DNA from: an uncultured Faecalibacterium sp.
Lineage (GTDB): Bacteria; Bacillota; Clostridia; Oscillospirales; Ruminococcaceae
Length of the DNA: 38,991 nucleotides
Assembly (NCBI GenBank): GCA_900765105.1
Contig: CAAFQM010000064.1
Span: forward strand, 1 to 38,991
Reading direction: 5' to 3'
This document shows, piece by piece, positions 23,574-31,221 of the stretch. The translations under genes and the position numbers were made by a program. Numbering within the stretch: position 1 is the stretch's first letter; the number at the start of each line of letters is the position of its first letter. A model generated the notes under the pieces. It searched no databases. It was not told where the DNA came from and worked only from the letters and a program-made list of their open reading frames with translations.

Positions 23574-25085
23574 TTATTGTTCCGTAAACATTTCCCGTTC
23601 TTTGGCAAGTTTTTTCTCCACGGTCCAGAACCCCAGCAGCAGAATGCCTGCCACGGCATAGCAGACCGTTTCGGTCCAGATATACCCCACCGAGATCACC
23701 TGCCGCACGGCTGCGCTCTGGGCAGCCGTGCCCAGGGCCGCACTGGCATGCTGGTCGTAACCGGCATGCGCCAGTGCCGCGCTGAACGCCGCATTGGCCA
23801 CCGGTGCGCTGGCCACCGCCAGCGAGCTGTACACCGACATGGTAAAGCCGTCGGTACGGATGCCGGTGCGGTACTCCACATGGTCGATAACGTCCGCCAC
23901 CATGGCCACGATGAGGTTGCAGGTAGGCGCCGCGCCGAAGCATTTCAGCGCCACGCCCACCGCCACCGGGATCAGCCTGCCCTGCCCCAGCCCGGCGATC
24001 ACACCGCCCACAGCACCCGCCAAAAGGCAGATGCCGCAGACCCTGCGTTTGCCGTATTTGTTGGAAAGGGGCAGCAGCAGCGCCGAAGCCGCCGTCATGG
24101 GCAGCGCGCCCATCATGGTCAGCAGCGACTGCGACGCGCCCCACGCTCCGGCGCTGCCCAGAAAGGTGTTGTCCACCACCCACTTGCAGTAGTAGGTCAT
24201 GGTGCCGTTTTTCAGCGCGCCGCTCCACTGGAACAGCAGGTAGAAAATCATGATGATCCACCACATGCGGTCGGAAGCCACCGCTTTCACCTGCTGCATC
24301 AGTGTCACTTCCGGTACCTCTGCCGCAGGCGGCCCCGAAGGCTGCTCTTCTTCCTTTGCGGCCTCAAACTCGTCCTCCGGGCCGAACAGCCCCGCCATGA
24401 TCTGCCGCTCCTCCGTGACCCGCTCACGGGTGTAGGCAAACTGAAGATAGATGGTTGCCCCGGTAAAGACCGCGACCCCCAGCATGGTGAGGAACCACCG
24501 GTTCAGATCATCCTTCAACGCAAAGGACACCAGCATGGGGAACACCATACTGCAGACACCCATCACGCCCAGACCCATCATGCTGTTGATGGACGCAAGC
24601 AGCCCTCTCTGGCGGCTGTCGCGGGTGGACACCGAGATCATGATGGTGCTGGCCGTGCTGTAGATGGGCGACGCAAAGGCGTAGTAGAGATTGTAGGCAA
24701 TCGCGATCCACACCATGCGCGCCGTGCCGCGGAACGGCACAACGAACATGAGCACGCAGGCTGCCGAAAGCGTGAACGCTGACAGCAGCAGCCACGGTCT
24801 TGCCTTGCCCGCCAGTGCACGGGTGTGCTCGATCAACTGCCCCACCACAAGATTTGCGATCACGATGAGCACCGTGGACACCAGCTGCAGCCGGGTGAGG
24901 AATTTCAGGTCCAGCCGCAGCACATCCGTAAAATAGCTCTGCAGGATGCTGGTGAAAATACTGCTGGACACAGTGGCCCCCATAGGGCCGAGGATATAGC
25001 CGAACAGCATCTCCGGCAGCTGCACCTTTTCCGACCGCACCCGTGAGCGGGTCAGGCGGCGGTTCCAGAAGCTTTTCTTTCGCAT
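23574..25085 (-). CDS. GPH-family (MelB-like) sugar:cation symporter
   Basis: A 503-residue membrane transporter with about twelve hydrophobic segments. The N-terminus LPEMLFGYILGPMGATVSSS is of the glycoside-pentoside-hexuronide:cation symporter type within the MFS fold. The conserved cytoplasmic loop regions and the central hydrophilic loop (about 205-240) also fit. The C-terminal segment DVIDHVEYRTGIRTDGFTMS is a strong family signature. The sugar cannot be read from sequence, and no glycosidase lies beside it. I start at the ATG 25083-25085, 12 bases after AAAGGA, because upstream residues look non-coding. It has its own promoter and shares a terminator with the Eis-like gene. Confidence 0.88.
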   Translation of the reverse strand: MRKKSFWNRRLTRSRVRSEKVQLPEMLFGYILGPMGATVSSSIFTSILQSYFTDVLRLDLKFLTRLQLVSTVLIVIANLVVGQLIEHTRALAGKARPWLLLSAFTLSAACVLMFVVPFRGTARMVWIAIAYNLYYAFASPIYSTASTIMISVSTRDSRQRGLLASINSMMGLGVMGVCSMVFPMLVSFALKDDLNRWFLTMLGVAVFTGATIYLQFAYTRERVTEERQIMAGLFGPEDEFEAAKEEEQPSGPPAAEVPEVTLMQQVKAVASDRMWWIIMIFYLLFQWSGALKNGTMTYYCKWVVDNTFLGSAGAWGASQSLLTMMGALPMTAASALLLPLSNKYGKRRVCGICLLAGAVGGVIAGLGQGRLIPVAVGVALKCFGAAPTCNLIVAMVADVIDHVEYRTGIRTDGFTMSVYSSLAVASAPVANAAFSAALAHAGYDQHASAALGTAAQSAAVRQVISVGYIWTETVCYAVAGILLLGFWTVEKKLAKEREMFTEQ

Positions 25086-25151
25086 GAAGCGGATAATTCC
25101 TTTCTCTCCGCCGGGGATCTTCCGGCAAAGGTCTGTTTTCTTCCCGGAACT

Positions 25152-25160
25152 ATCATAACA
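25152..25160 (-). promoter_or_regulatory. Extended -10 promoter of the symporter gene
   Basis: TGTTATGAT on the minus strand is an extended -10 (TGnTATGAT) about 67 bases before the start codon. The -35 region (TTTCTG at 17 bases) is poor. Confidence 0.5.
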
Positions 25161-25221
25161 CATTTTGCCCCAAACAGAAACCACCTTTGCAGAAAAAGCG
25201 CATTTTCGGCGGGAAGCAGCC

Positions 25222-25338
25222 GAGCGGTTCCGAAAGTTTCTCTGAGGACCGTCCGGGGGTGGGGCCCCGGCGCGAAGCGTTGGGGCGGGGGCTGGAAGCC
25301 CCGGTTCGTGTCCGAAGAGAAAGCTTCCGGAACCGCTC
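25222..25338. repeat. Dispersed structured repeat, copy 1
   Basis: A 117-bp palindromic element. Outer arms GAGCGGTTCCGAAAG and CTTCCGGAACCGCTC pair almost fully. Inside are the family constants TTTCTCTGAGGACCGTCCG and GTGTCCGAAGAGAAAGC. An inner stem (25265-25273/25277-25285) closes on a GAA loop. It lies between the symporter promoter and the pfkB terminator, and no gene overlaps it. Copies 2 and 3 at 27921 and 34404 share the constants but have different paired arms. Confidence 0.85.
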
Positions 25339-25350
25339 TATCGCCAACAA

Positions 25351-25388
25351 CGCAGAACCGCCCCGGAAAACTCCGGGGCGGTTCTGCG
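25351..25388 (-). terminator. Terminator of the pepD-pfkB unit
   Basis: A perfect 17-bp stem (arms 25351-25367 and 25372-25388, loop AAAC) just beyond the pfkB stop. Read leftwards it is followed by TTGTTGG. The stem is very strong and the T run weak. Confidence 0.75.
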
Positions 25389-25389
25389 C

Positions 25390-26295
25390 TTAAATCTGCT
25401 TCAGCAGTTCTTCGATCTTCTCCCGGGTGGCAAGGCCAAGGCTGAACGCCGTGGCGCTGCCGCAGGCCGTGCCCAGACGCAGCGCCATATCATAACTGCC
25501 GGTCTGCATCCATCCGGCCACAAAACCGGCCACCATGCTGTCTCCTGCGCCCACGCTGTTCACGACTTTGCCCCTGGGGCAGCCGATGCGGTGCACTTTG
25601 CCGGTTTCGTCCACCAGAATGGCACCGTCGCCTGCCATGCTCACCAGCACATTGCACGCGCCCTTTTCCTGCAGGGCACGCGCTGCGGCAATGATCTCCG
25701 CGTCAGTCTTCAGCTCCCGGCCCACGATCTCGCCCAGCTCATGGTTGTTGGGCTTAATGAGGAAGGGGCGGTACTGCAGCACGTTGACCAGCAGGTCCCG
25801 GGTGGCATCCACCACAGCCCGCACTCCTTTGCCCTGCAGCCGGGCCAGCAGCCGTTCATAGGTATCCTGTGGCAGGCTGCGGGGGATGCTGCCCGCTAAA
25901 ATCAGGATGTCGTTTTCGTTCAGCGCATCCAGCTGTTCTTCCAGCTGCCGCACGGCGATTTCCGGAATGTCCGGCCCGGCACCGTTCAGTTCGGTTTCCT
26001 GCCCGGCTTTGATTTTCACATTGATGCGGGTCATGCCCTGTTCCAGATGAACAAAGTCGGTTTCCAGCCCCTGTTTTTCCAGCCCGCGTTCCAGCCATGC
26101 GCCGGTCTCGCCGGCCACAAAGCCCAGCGCCACGCTGGGGCAGTCCAGCTGCGCCAGCACGCCGGACACATTGATGCCCTTGCCGCCCAGCACACAGTCC
26201 TCGCCACCGGCGCGGTTCACCTCGCCCACTTCCAGCGGTGCATCCAGACGCACCACATAGTCGATGGCCGGGTTGAATGTTACGGTATAGATCAT
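25390..26295 (-). CDS. pfkB: 1-phosphofructokinase (PfkB family)
   Basis: A 301-residue ribokinase-fold sugar kinase. It opens with MIYTVTFNPAIDYVVRLD and has GGKGINVSGVL (37-47), both typical of the 1-phosphofructokinase/tagatose-6-phosphate kinase branch. KPNNHELGEIVG (181-192) is also present. The C-terminal ATP/anion-hole motif is NSVGAGDSMVAGF, with catalytic Asp252. It phosphorylates fructose-1-phosphate (or tagatose-6-phosphate) to the bisphosphate. No fructose PTS gene is next to it, so the exact substrate is open. The ATG at 26293-26295 has AAAGGAGACGG upstream. It follows the dipeptidase by 55 bp and may share its transcript. Confidence 0.88.
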   Translation of the reverse strand: MIYTVTFNPAIDYVVRLDAPLEVGEVNRAGGEDCVLGGKGINVSGVLAQLDCPSVALGFVAGETGAWLERGLEKQGLETDFVHLEQGMTRINVKIKAGQETELNGAGPDIPEIAVRQLEEQLDALNENDILILAGSIPRSLPQDTYERLLARLQGKGVRAVVDATRDLLVNVLQYRPFLIKPNNHELGEIVGRELKTDAEIIAAARALQEKGACNVLVSMAGDGAILVDETGKVHRIGCPRGKVVNSVGAGDSMVAGFVAGWMQTGSYDMALRLGTACGSATAFSLGLATREKIEELLKQI

Positions 26296-26350
26296 CGTTC
26301 CGTCTCCTTTACCAGCGTGTGTTGTTTGTATCGGGGCATGGCAACAGCTT

Positions 26351-27835
26351 TTACGCATCCGAGCGGGAGTAGGCGTTCTTCATCTGGCTGCTCAGCTCAA
26401 ACAGGACTTTATCCAGCGTGTCGGAGGCTTTTTCCTTCAGCATGGCGGCAATGGCATCGTTGGCCTGCACCCGCAGGGCAGCTGCTTTGGCTGCGTCCGG
26501 CTCTGCCGCAAGCTTTGCGTCATATTCGTTCAGGATCGCCCGGGCGGCGGAGACCACCGCCTCGGTATACCGCTCGATGTGGATCAGCGATTTATTATAG
26601 GATGCATCGGTCATGGCGGCGATCATCCGGCTGACCCAGTAGAAGTTTTCGGTGGACACCGTACCGGTGGTGTTGGCAAGGTACTCCGGGGTGGTGTCCA
26701 CATTGGCATAGAAGGGTACCATGGTATTGAACGCATTGGACGCATAGGCGATCCACTCGATGGCACGGAAAGCCTCCGGCACATCCGGGCGCAGCTGCAT
26801 CAGCGCCATAAAGTCGTTGCGGTTGATGCCGATGGAACGGTACGCGCCCTTGCTGCTCTTGTCGCCGTAGGTCAGGTACGGGTCATAGGGCGTGCCCTGA
26901 TAGTGGCCGGACAGCACATATTTGATCTCTTCCGGGGTGATCTTTTTTTCCGGCACCATGCACCAGGGCAGATCGTCGGAGCGGGGGCCGTAGTCGGCAT
27001 CGGGGCCGTCCCACACCCATGTGGTGGGGTTCAGGTGGCGCAGCATCCACCATGCCCGGGGCGTGTTATACACATGGTCGGCGTCATCGTGGCTGCCGAA
27101 GGCGTCCCGCGGGTTCAGGCTGCCGTCCTGCGAAAGGTTCAGATGGTGCTTTGCAAGGAACTCCCGCAGGTCCGCCGAGCACAGATGCTCTTTCTGTGCT
27201 CCGAAAGCATCTTCCAGATCAAAGCTGTCGATGCCCAGCTGGTTGGGCATGACCACATAGCTGTCATCCGGCACACGGCATGCGATCCAGTGGTGGCCAC
27301 CGATGGTCTCCAGCCACCAGATCTCGTTCACATCCTGAAAGGCAATGCCGTTCATCTCATAAGTGCCGTAGGTCTCCAGCAGATGCCCCAGCCGCTGCAC
27401 GCCCTCGCGGGCGGAGCGGATGTAGGGCAGGGTCAGGAACACGATATCCTCTTCGCCGATGCCGCCGGGCACCTCGGGCGTTTCGCCCTTTGCAGGCTGG
27501 TACACCACCAGCGGGTCTGCGCCCAGCACCCGGGAATTGGAGGTGATGGTCTCGGTGGCGGTCATGGCAACATTGGCCGCATTGACGCCGCCTGCCGCCC
27601 AGATGCCTTTGCCCTCCACGGCGTTGGGCATGGCGGTGAACCGCATGGCTCCTTCCGGCAGAGGCACTTCCACATGGGAGAGCACCGAGCGGTACACCTT
27701 TGGCATCTGCTCCGGGTGAATGGCCGCGAATTTTTTGGCGGTGAAATGACCCGCGCCGGAATCGTCGTTGCGGGCGATCATGGTGGAGCCGTCGTAAGAA
27801 GCATTTTTACCGACTAGAATCGTCGTACAAGCCAT
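26351..27835 (-). CDS. pepD: C69-family dipeptidase
   Basis: A 494-residue protein of the peptidase C69 (PepD) family, Ntn hydrolases that split a broad range of dipeptides. The start MACTTILVGKNASYDGST carries the candidate nucleophile Cys3, exposed after removal of the first residues. RNDDSGAGHF, VNAANVAMTATETI and GGIGEEDIVFLTLPYIRSAREGV (quoted in part as LTLPYIRSAREGV) also match the family. There is no signal peptide, so it is cytoplasmic. The ATG is preceded by GGAGGTTTCTTATT. Dipeptide breakdown next to a glycolytic kinase suggests general nutrient use and no special pathway. Confidence 0.9.
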   Translation of the reverse strand: MACTTILVGKNASYDGSTMIARNDDSGAGHFTAKKFAAIHPEQMPKVYRSVLSHVEVPLPEGAMRFTAMPNAVEGKGIWAAGGVNAANVAMTATETITSNSRVLGADPLVVYQPAKGETPEVPGGIGEEDIVFLTLPYIRSAREGVQRLGHLLETYGTYEMNGIAFQDVNEIWWLETIGGHHWIACRVPDDSYVVMPNQLGIDSFDLEDAFGAQKEHLCSADLREFLAKHHLNLSQDGSLNPRDAFGSHDDADHVYNTPRAWWMLRHLNPTTWVWDGPDADYGPRSDDLPWCMVPEKKITPEEIKYVLSGHYQGTPYDPYLTYGDKSSKGAYRSIGINRNDFMALMQLRPDVPEAFRAIEWIAYASNAFNTMVPFYANVDTTPEYLANTTGTVSTENFYWVSRMIAAMTDASYNKSLIHIERYTEAVVSAARAILNEYDAKLAAEPDAAKAAALRVQANDAIAAMLKEKASDTLDKVLFELSSQMKNAYSRSDA

Positions 27836-27920
27836 AATAAGAAACCTCCGTTTCGGTTTGTTCTGGTTTACTACGGCCTATTGTAGTCCTTTTGCGCCGG
27901 AAAGGCAAGGGTGCTTTGGA

Positions 27921-28156
27921 CTGCGAGCTGGCAGCTTCTCTGAGGACCGTCCGCTGGGGTGGGACCCTGTTGCCCGAAGGGCAATAGGGCGGGCGATGGA
28001 ATGGACTGCAACAGAGGCGACCGCTGCCAGCGGCAGAAACAGGGAGCCGATGTTGGGGCAGCGGCCAGCAGGATGCAAGGCCCGTTCAAGGGCCGAAGCA
28101 GTCGCTGGGTGCCGCAACCCGTACTCGCGTCCGAAGAGAAAGCTACCAGCTCGCAG
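27921..28156. repeat. Dispersed structured repeat, copy 2 (expanded)
   Basis: A 236-bp palindromic element in the 402-bp gap between the dipeptidase and the substrate-binding protein. Outer arms (27921-27936/28141-28156) CTGCGAGCTGGCAGCT and AGCTACCAGCTCGCAG pair with one mismatch. It carries the family constants CTGAGGACCGTCCG and GCGTCCGAAGAGAAAGC. An inner 11-bp stem, CCCTGTTGCCC/GGGCAATAGGG, closes on GAA. About 110 bp of extra sequence is inserted on the right side compared with copies 1 and 3. Confidence 0.85.
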
Positions 28157-28176
28157 CGCTCCCCCACTCCGAGCGC

Positions 28177-28212
28177 AAAAAGGCCGCCGTGCGTACCAAT
28201 CGCACAGCGGCC
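28177..28212 (-). terminator. Terminator of the substrate-binding protein gene
   Basis: A 12-bp stem GGCCGCTGTGCG/CGCACGGCGGCC (one G-U pair), arms 28201-28212 and 28182-28193, followed leftwards by TTTTT. It is 26 bp past the stop codon. Confidence 0.85.
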
Positions 28213-28237
28213 GGAGAGAGAGGCTTTTTTGAATTTT

Positions 28238-29296
28238 TTACTCAGCTGACCAGTAGAAGTCGTCGCCGGGCAATGCGCCGCCCACGGCTGTGGGGTCGGC
28301 ATCGAACAGCACCTGCAGATAAGCGGATGCATTGGTCTTGAGGTCATCGCCGGTCAGGCAGACGATGTTGCAGTTGGGCAGAGCCTTCTTTGCAATGGCA
28401 GCCTTTGCCACAACGCCCTGCTCCTCGCACAGAGCAGCGGTGCCGTCCAGGTCGGTGTTGGCAGCATCTACGCTCTTTGCGTAATCAGCGAGGAAAGCGG
28501 CCACCACATCGGGGTGCTCCTCGGCGTACTCCTTGCGCACCACGGTCACACCGGTGATGAGCTGGGTATCGCAGATCTTGTTCCACTCCTCGGTCAGGTC
28601 CAGTGCCACGCGCAGGGTGTCGTCCTGCAGGCCGGCGGCCGTCACATAAGGCTGGGGCAGGACGGCAATGGCGTCCTCGGCGTTGGCCATCTGGGCAGTC
28701 ACCTCGGTGGCCTCACTGTAGTATTCAATGGTCACATCCTTGTCCGGGTCGATGCCGTTCTGGGTGAGCAGATAGCGCAGCACATACTCGGGGGTAGTGC
28801 CCTTGCCGGTGGACAGGATGGTGCGGCCCTTCAGGTCTGCCATGGACTGGACGGTGTCGCCCTTTTCCACTACGTACAGCACGCCAAGCGTGTTGACGGC
28901 AACAGCCTGAATGCCGCCCTCCGTCTTCTGATACAGAGTCGCAGCCAGATTTGCCGGGATGGCGGCCATGTCCAGTTCGCCCTTCATCAGCAGGGGAACG
29001 ATCTCGTCGGCTGCACCGTACAGCTGCAGGTCATAGTCCATGCTGGCAGTGCCGTCGGCTTCCATGCTCAACAGGTTGACCAGACCCATGGTGGTGGGGC
29101 CTTTCAGGCCGGCAATGCGCAGAGCCTCGGTGGCGGACAGCGGTTCGGACACAGTTTCCTCGCTGGAAGCTGCCTCGGAGACGGCCTCGCTGGAAGCCGC
29201 TGCGCTGGAAGCGACAGAGCTGGAAGCTGCACCGCCGCAGGCGGCCAGACCCAGCGCCATGGTCAGCGCCAGCAGCAGAGAAACGATCTTCTTCAT
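28238..29296 (-). CDS. ABC transporter substrate-binding lipoprotein (NMT1/SsuA-like)
   Basis: A 352-residue lipoprotein with signal peptide and lipobox LAACGG (Cys about 20), then a Ser/Ala/Glu spacer to about residue 50. The mature part resembles the NitT/TauT/SsuA group: MKGELDMAAIPANLAATLYQ, YVVEKGDTVQSMADLKGRTI, and QPYVTAAGLQDDTLRVALDL. Such proteins bind sulfonates, nitrate, thiamine precursors or similar; the ligand is unknown. No permease or ATPase gene lies beside it, so in this window it is an orphan. I chose the ATG at 29294-29296 (MKKIVSLL), with GAGGA 11 bases upstream. An ATG six codons earlier is possible. It is divergent from the Crp/Fnr gene. Confidence 0.85.
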   Translation of the reverse strand: MKKIVSLLLALTMALGLAACGGAASSSVASSAAASSEAVSEAASSEETVSEPLSATEALRIAGLKGPTTMGLVNLLSMEADGTASMDYDLQLYGAADEIVPLLMKGELDMAAIPANLAATLYQKTEGGIQAVAVNTLGVLYVVEKGDTVQSMADLKGRTILSTGKGTTPEYVLRYLLTQNGIDPDKDVTIEYYSEATEVTAQMANAEDAIAVLPQPYVTAAGLQDDTLRVALDLTEEWNKICDTQLITGVTVVRKEYAEEHPDVVAAFLADYAKSVDAANTDLDGTAALCEEQGVVAKAAIAKKALPNCNIVCLTGDDLKTNASAYLQVLFDADPTAVGGALPGDDFYWSAE

Positions 29297-29413
29297 AATG
29301 TAGTTTTTCCTCATCTTTCCCAAGACAGTCCGTTTTCTGCCGCCGCAGAATCGTCCGGGGCGGCGAACAGACGGTCTTTTCCAAATTTTCACAGAGCAAA
29401 TTTCCAAAATCAT

Positions 29414-29442
29414 TTGCTTTGCGGGTCTAAGTTTACTATAAT
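29414..29442 (+). promoter_or_regulatory. Promoter of the Crp/Fnr regulator gene
   Basis: TTGCTT (29414-29419) and a perfect TATAAT (29437-29442) are spaced by 17 bases on the plus strand. The -10 lies in CTATAATAG, which also reads TATTAT on the other strand and could serve the divergent gene, but no good minus-strand -35 is found. Confidence 0.8.
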
Positions 29443-29455
29443 AGGGATAAAAATA

Positions 29456-29473
29456 CCGTTGCGTGTGCAACGG
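29456..29473. promoter_or_regulatory. Inverted repeat, candidate operator
   Basis: CCGTTGC-GTGT-GCAACGG is a perfect 7-bp inverted repeat starting 14 bases after the -10 hexamer, so it sits at about +7 of the regulator transcript. It contains TTG..CAA half-sites like Crp/Fnr boxes but with a shorter spacer than TTGAT-N4-ATCAA. Autoregulation is a reasonable inference. Confidence 0.6.
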
Positions 29474-29488
29474 AATTGCAGGAGGGCT

Positions 29489-29511
29489 GTGGGAGTCTGC
29501 TGCTTTCCCAC
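29489..29511 (+). other. Leader hairpin between ribosome site and start codon
   Basis: GTGGGA (29489-29494) pairs with TCCCAC (29506-29511). It lies between a strong GGAGGG (29481-29486) and the ATG at 29521. Folding it would bring the ribosome site to about 11 bases from the ATG; unfolded, the distance is 34. This may set translation of the regulator. Confidence 0.5.
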
Positions 29512-29520
29512 GGATATGCG

Positions 29521-30201
29521 ATGAAAAGTTATCTTCCGCTGTTACGTTCCACCTCTTTATTTGCCGGTCTCTCTGCCGAAGAACTGCAGGCCCTGCTCAC
29601 CCAGCTGGGTGCCGTGATCCGCAGTTACGGCAAGGGCGAAGCCCTTGTGCTTGCGGGCGAGCCGAACCACCGGGTCGGTGTTGTGCTGTCCGGCGAGCTG
29701 GAAGCCTACCGCCCCGGCCCGCAGGGTGCCCGCATCCCCATCACCCGCATGGAGCCGGGCGGCGTGTTCGGCGACGTACTGGGCGGTTCCAGCCTTGCCA
29801 GCCCGGTGACCGTGCTGGCGGCCTGCCCCTGTGAGGTTCTGCTGATCCCCTACGAACGGCTGCTGCTCTCGGACGGCAGCCCCGCCCACCAGCAGACCCT
29901 GCGCAATCTGGTACGCACCATCAGCGACAAATATTTTTCCCTCTCCCGCCGCATCGACCTGCTGGTGCTCAAAAGCCTGCGGGCCAAGGTGTGCGCCTAT
30001 CTGCTGAGCGAAGCCGAGCGGGCCGGAAGCATGACTTTCAGCATCCCATTCTCCCGCATCCAGCTGGCCGACTATCTCAACTGCGACCGCAGCGCCCTCT
30101 CCCGCGAGCTGAGCCAGATGCAGCGGGACGGCCTTCTGGACACCTATAAGAGCAGTTTCAAGCTTTTGGAACCGGACACACTGCGCCAGATGGTGCAGTG
30201 A
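29521..30201 (+). CDS. Crp/Fnr-family transcriptional regulator
   Basis: A 226-residue regulator with an N-terminal cyclic-nucleotide-binding-like beta barrel (about 15-120, including VVLSGELEAYR and GGVFGDVLGG) and a C-terminal winged helix (SRIQLADYLNCDRSALSRELSQMQRDGLL, quoted in part as DYLNCDRSALSRELSQMQ). There is no N-terminal cysteine cluster for an iron-sulfur centre as in Fnr, so the signal is unknown. The family start MKSYLPLLRSTSLFAGLS supports the ATG at 29521. A TTG 15 codons earlier lies before the GGAGGG site and is rejected. Divergent to the orphan substrate-binding protein, which it may control. The glycosyltransferase gene follows 39 bp on. Confidence 0.9.
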   Translation: MKSYLPLLRSTSLFAGLSAEELQALLTQLGAVIRSYGKGEALVLAGEPNHRVGVVLSGELEAYRPGPQGARIPITRMEPGGVFGDVLGGSSLASPVTVLAACPCEVLLIPYERLLLSDGSPAHQQTLRNLVRTISDKYFSLSRRIDLLVLKSLRAKVCAYLLSEAERAGSMTFSIPFSRIQLADYLNCDRSALSRELSQMQRDGLLDTYKSSFKLLEPDTLRQMVQ

Positions 30202-30240
30202 CTGCGGAAGTTCTATTTTTATAAGGAGTTCTTTTCTATC

Positions 30241-31221
30241 ATGTCAAAACCGATTCTCTGGATTGTGATCCCCTGTTACAACGAGGAGCAGGTGCTGCCC
30301 ATCACTGCCCCCATGTTTCTGGATAAGATCAACGGCCTTGCCGCACAGGGTCTTGTGAGCGAAAAAAGCCGGGTGCTGTTCGTGAACGATGGTTCACGGG
30401 ACAAAACGTGGAACCTCATCCAGCAGTTTGCTGAACAGGATGAGCATTTTATCGGCATCTCCCAGAGCCGCAACCGCGGCCACCAGAACGCTGTGCTGGC
30501 CGGTCTGATGGAAGCCCTGCACAGCGGCACCTGCGACATCACCATCTCCATCGACTGCGATGGTCAGGATGACATCAACGCCATGGACGAGATGGTGCGC
30601 AAGTATCTGGACGGCGCCGAGGTGGTGTACGGCGTGCGCAGCCGCCGGGACACCGACACCTTCTTCAAGCGGTTCACCGCCGAAGGCTTCTACCACGTCA
30701 TGAACGCGCTGGGCGCAGATATCGTGTTCAACCATGCCGATTACCGTCTCATCAGCACCCGCGTGCTGGAGAGCTTTGCCGATTACAAGGAAGTCAACAT
30801 CTTTCTGCGGGGCATGGTGCCGCTGGTGGGCTTCCCGCACGAGGTTGTCACCTACGAGCGCCATGAGCGCCTTGCCGGCGAGAGCCACTATCCTCTGAGC
30901 AAAATGCTGGCACTGGCCTTCGACGGCATCACCAGCCTTTCCAACAAACCCATCCGCATCATTACCGGGGCCGGCCTTGTTGTCAGCCTTGTGGGCTTTA
31001 TCGGGGTCATCTGGGCGATCATTCAGGCCGTGATGGGTTCCTCGGTGGCCGGCTGGGCCTCCATCGTGTGCATTGTCTGCTTCATGAGCGGCGTGCAGCT
31101 GGTGTGTCTGGGCGTTATCGGCGAGTACATCGGCAAGATCTATATGGAAACAAAGGCCCGCCCGCGCTACATCATCTCGGAGCGCACATGGGCACCTTAT
31201 GAAAGGAAGTATCACGGATGA
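30241..31221 (+). CDS. Family 2 glycosyltransferase, GtrB/DPM1-like, membrane bound
   Basis: A 326-residue enzyme with a GT-A domain at the N-terminus: IPCYNEE (10-16), VNDGSRDKT (48-56), and the DxD metal site in IDCDGQDD (104-111). Two membrane helices lie at about 236-258 and 268-292. This is the layout of bactoprenol glucosyl transferase GtrB and of polyprenyl-phosphate mannose synthases. It should transfer a sugar from a nucleotide sugar to undecaprenyl phosphate at the inner face of the membrane. AAGGAG precedes the ATG by about 12 bases. Its last bases overlap the flavin reductase start (ATGA). The sugar and the final acceptor are unknown. Confidence 0.9.
   Translation: MSKPILWIVIPCYNEEQVLPITAPMFLDKINGLAAQGLVSEKSRVLFVNDGSRDKTWNLIQQFAEQDEHFIGISQSRNRGHQNAVLAGLMEALHSGTCDITISIDCDGQDDINAMDEMVRKYLDGAEVVYGVRSRRDTDTFFKRFTAEGFYHVMNALGADIVFNHADYRLISTRVLESFADYKEVNIFLRGMVPLVGFPHEVVTYERHERLAGESHYPLSKMLALAFDGITSLSNKPIRIITGAGLVVSLVGFIGVIWAIIQAVMGSSVAGWASIVCIVCFMSGVQLVCLGVIGEYIGKIYMETKARPRYIISERTWAPYERKYHG

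Noticed and set aside
22151..23659. A 502-codon minus-strand frame
   Set aside because: It is antisense to the Eis-like gene and crosses a bidirectional terminator; the sense gene has clear family motifs.
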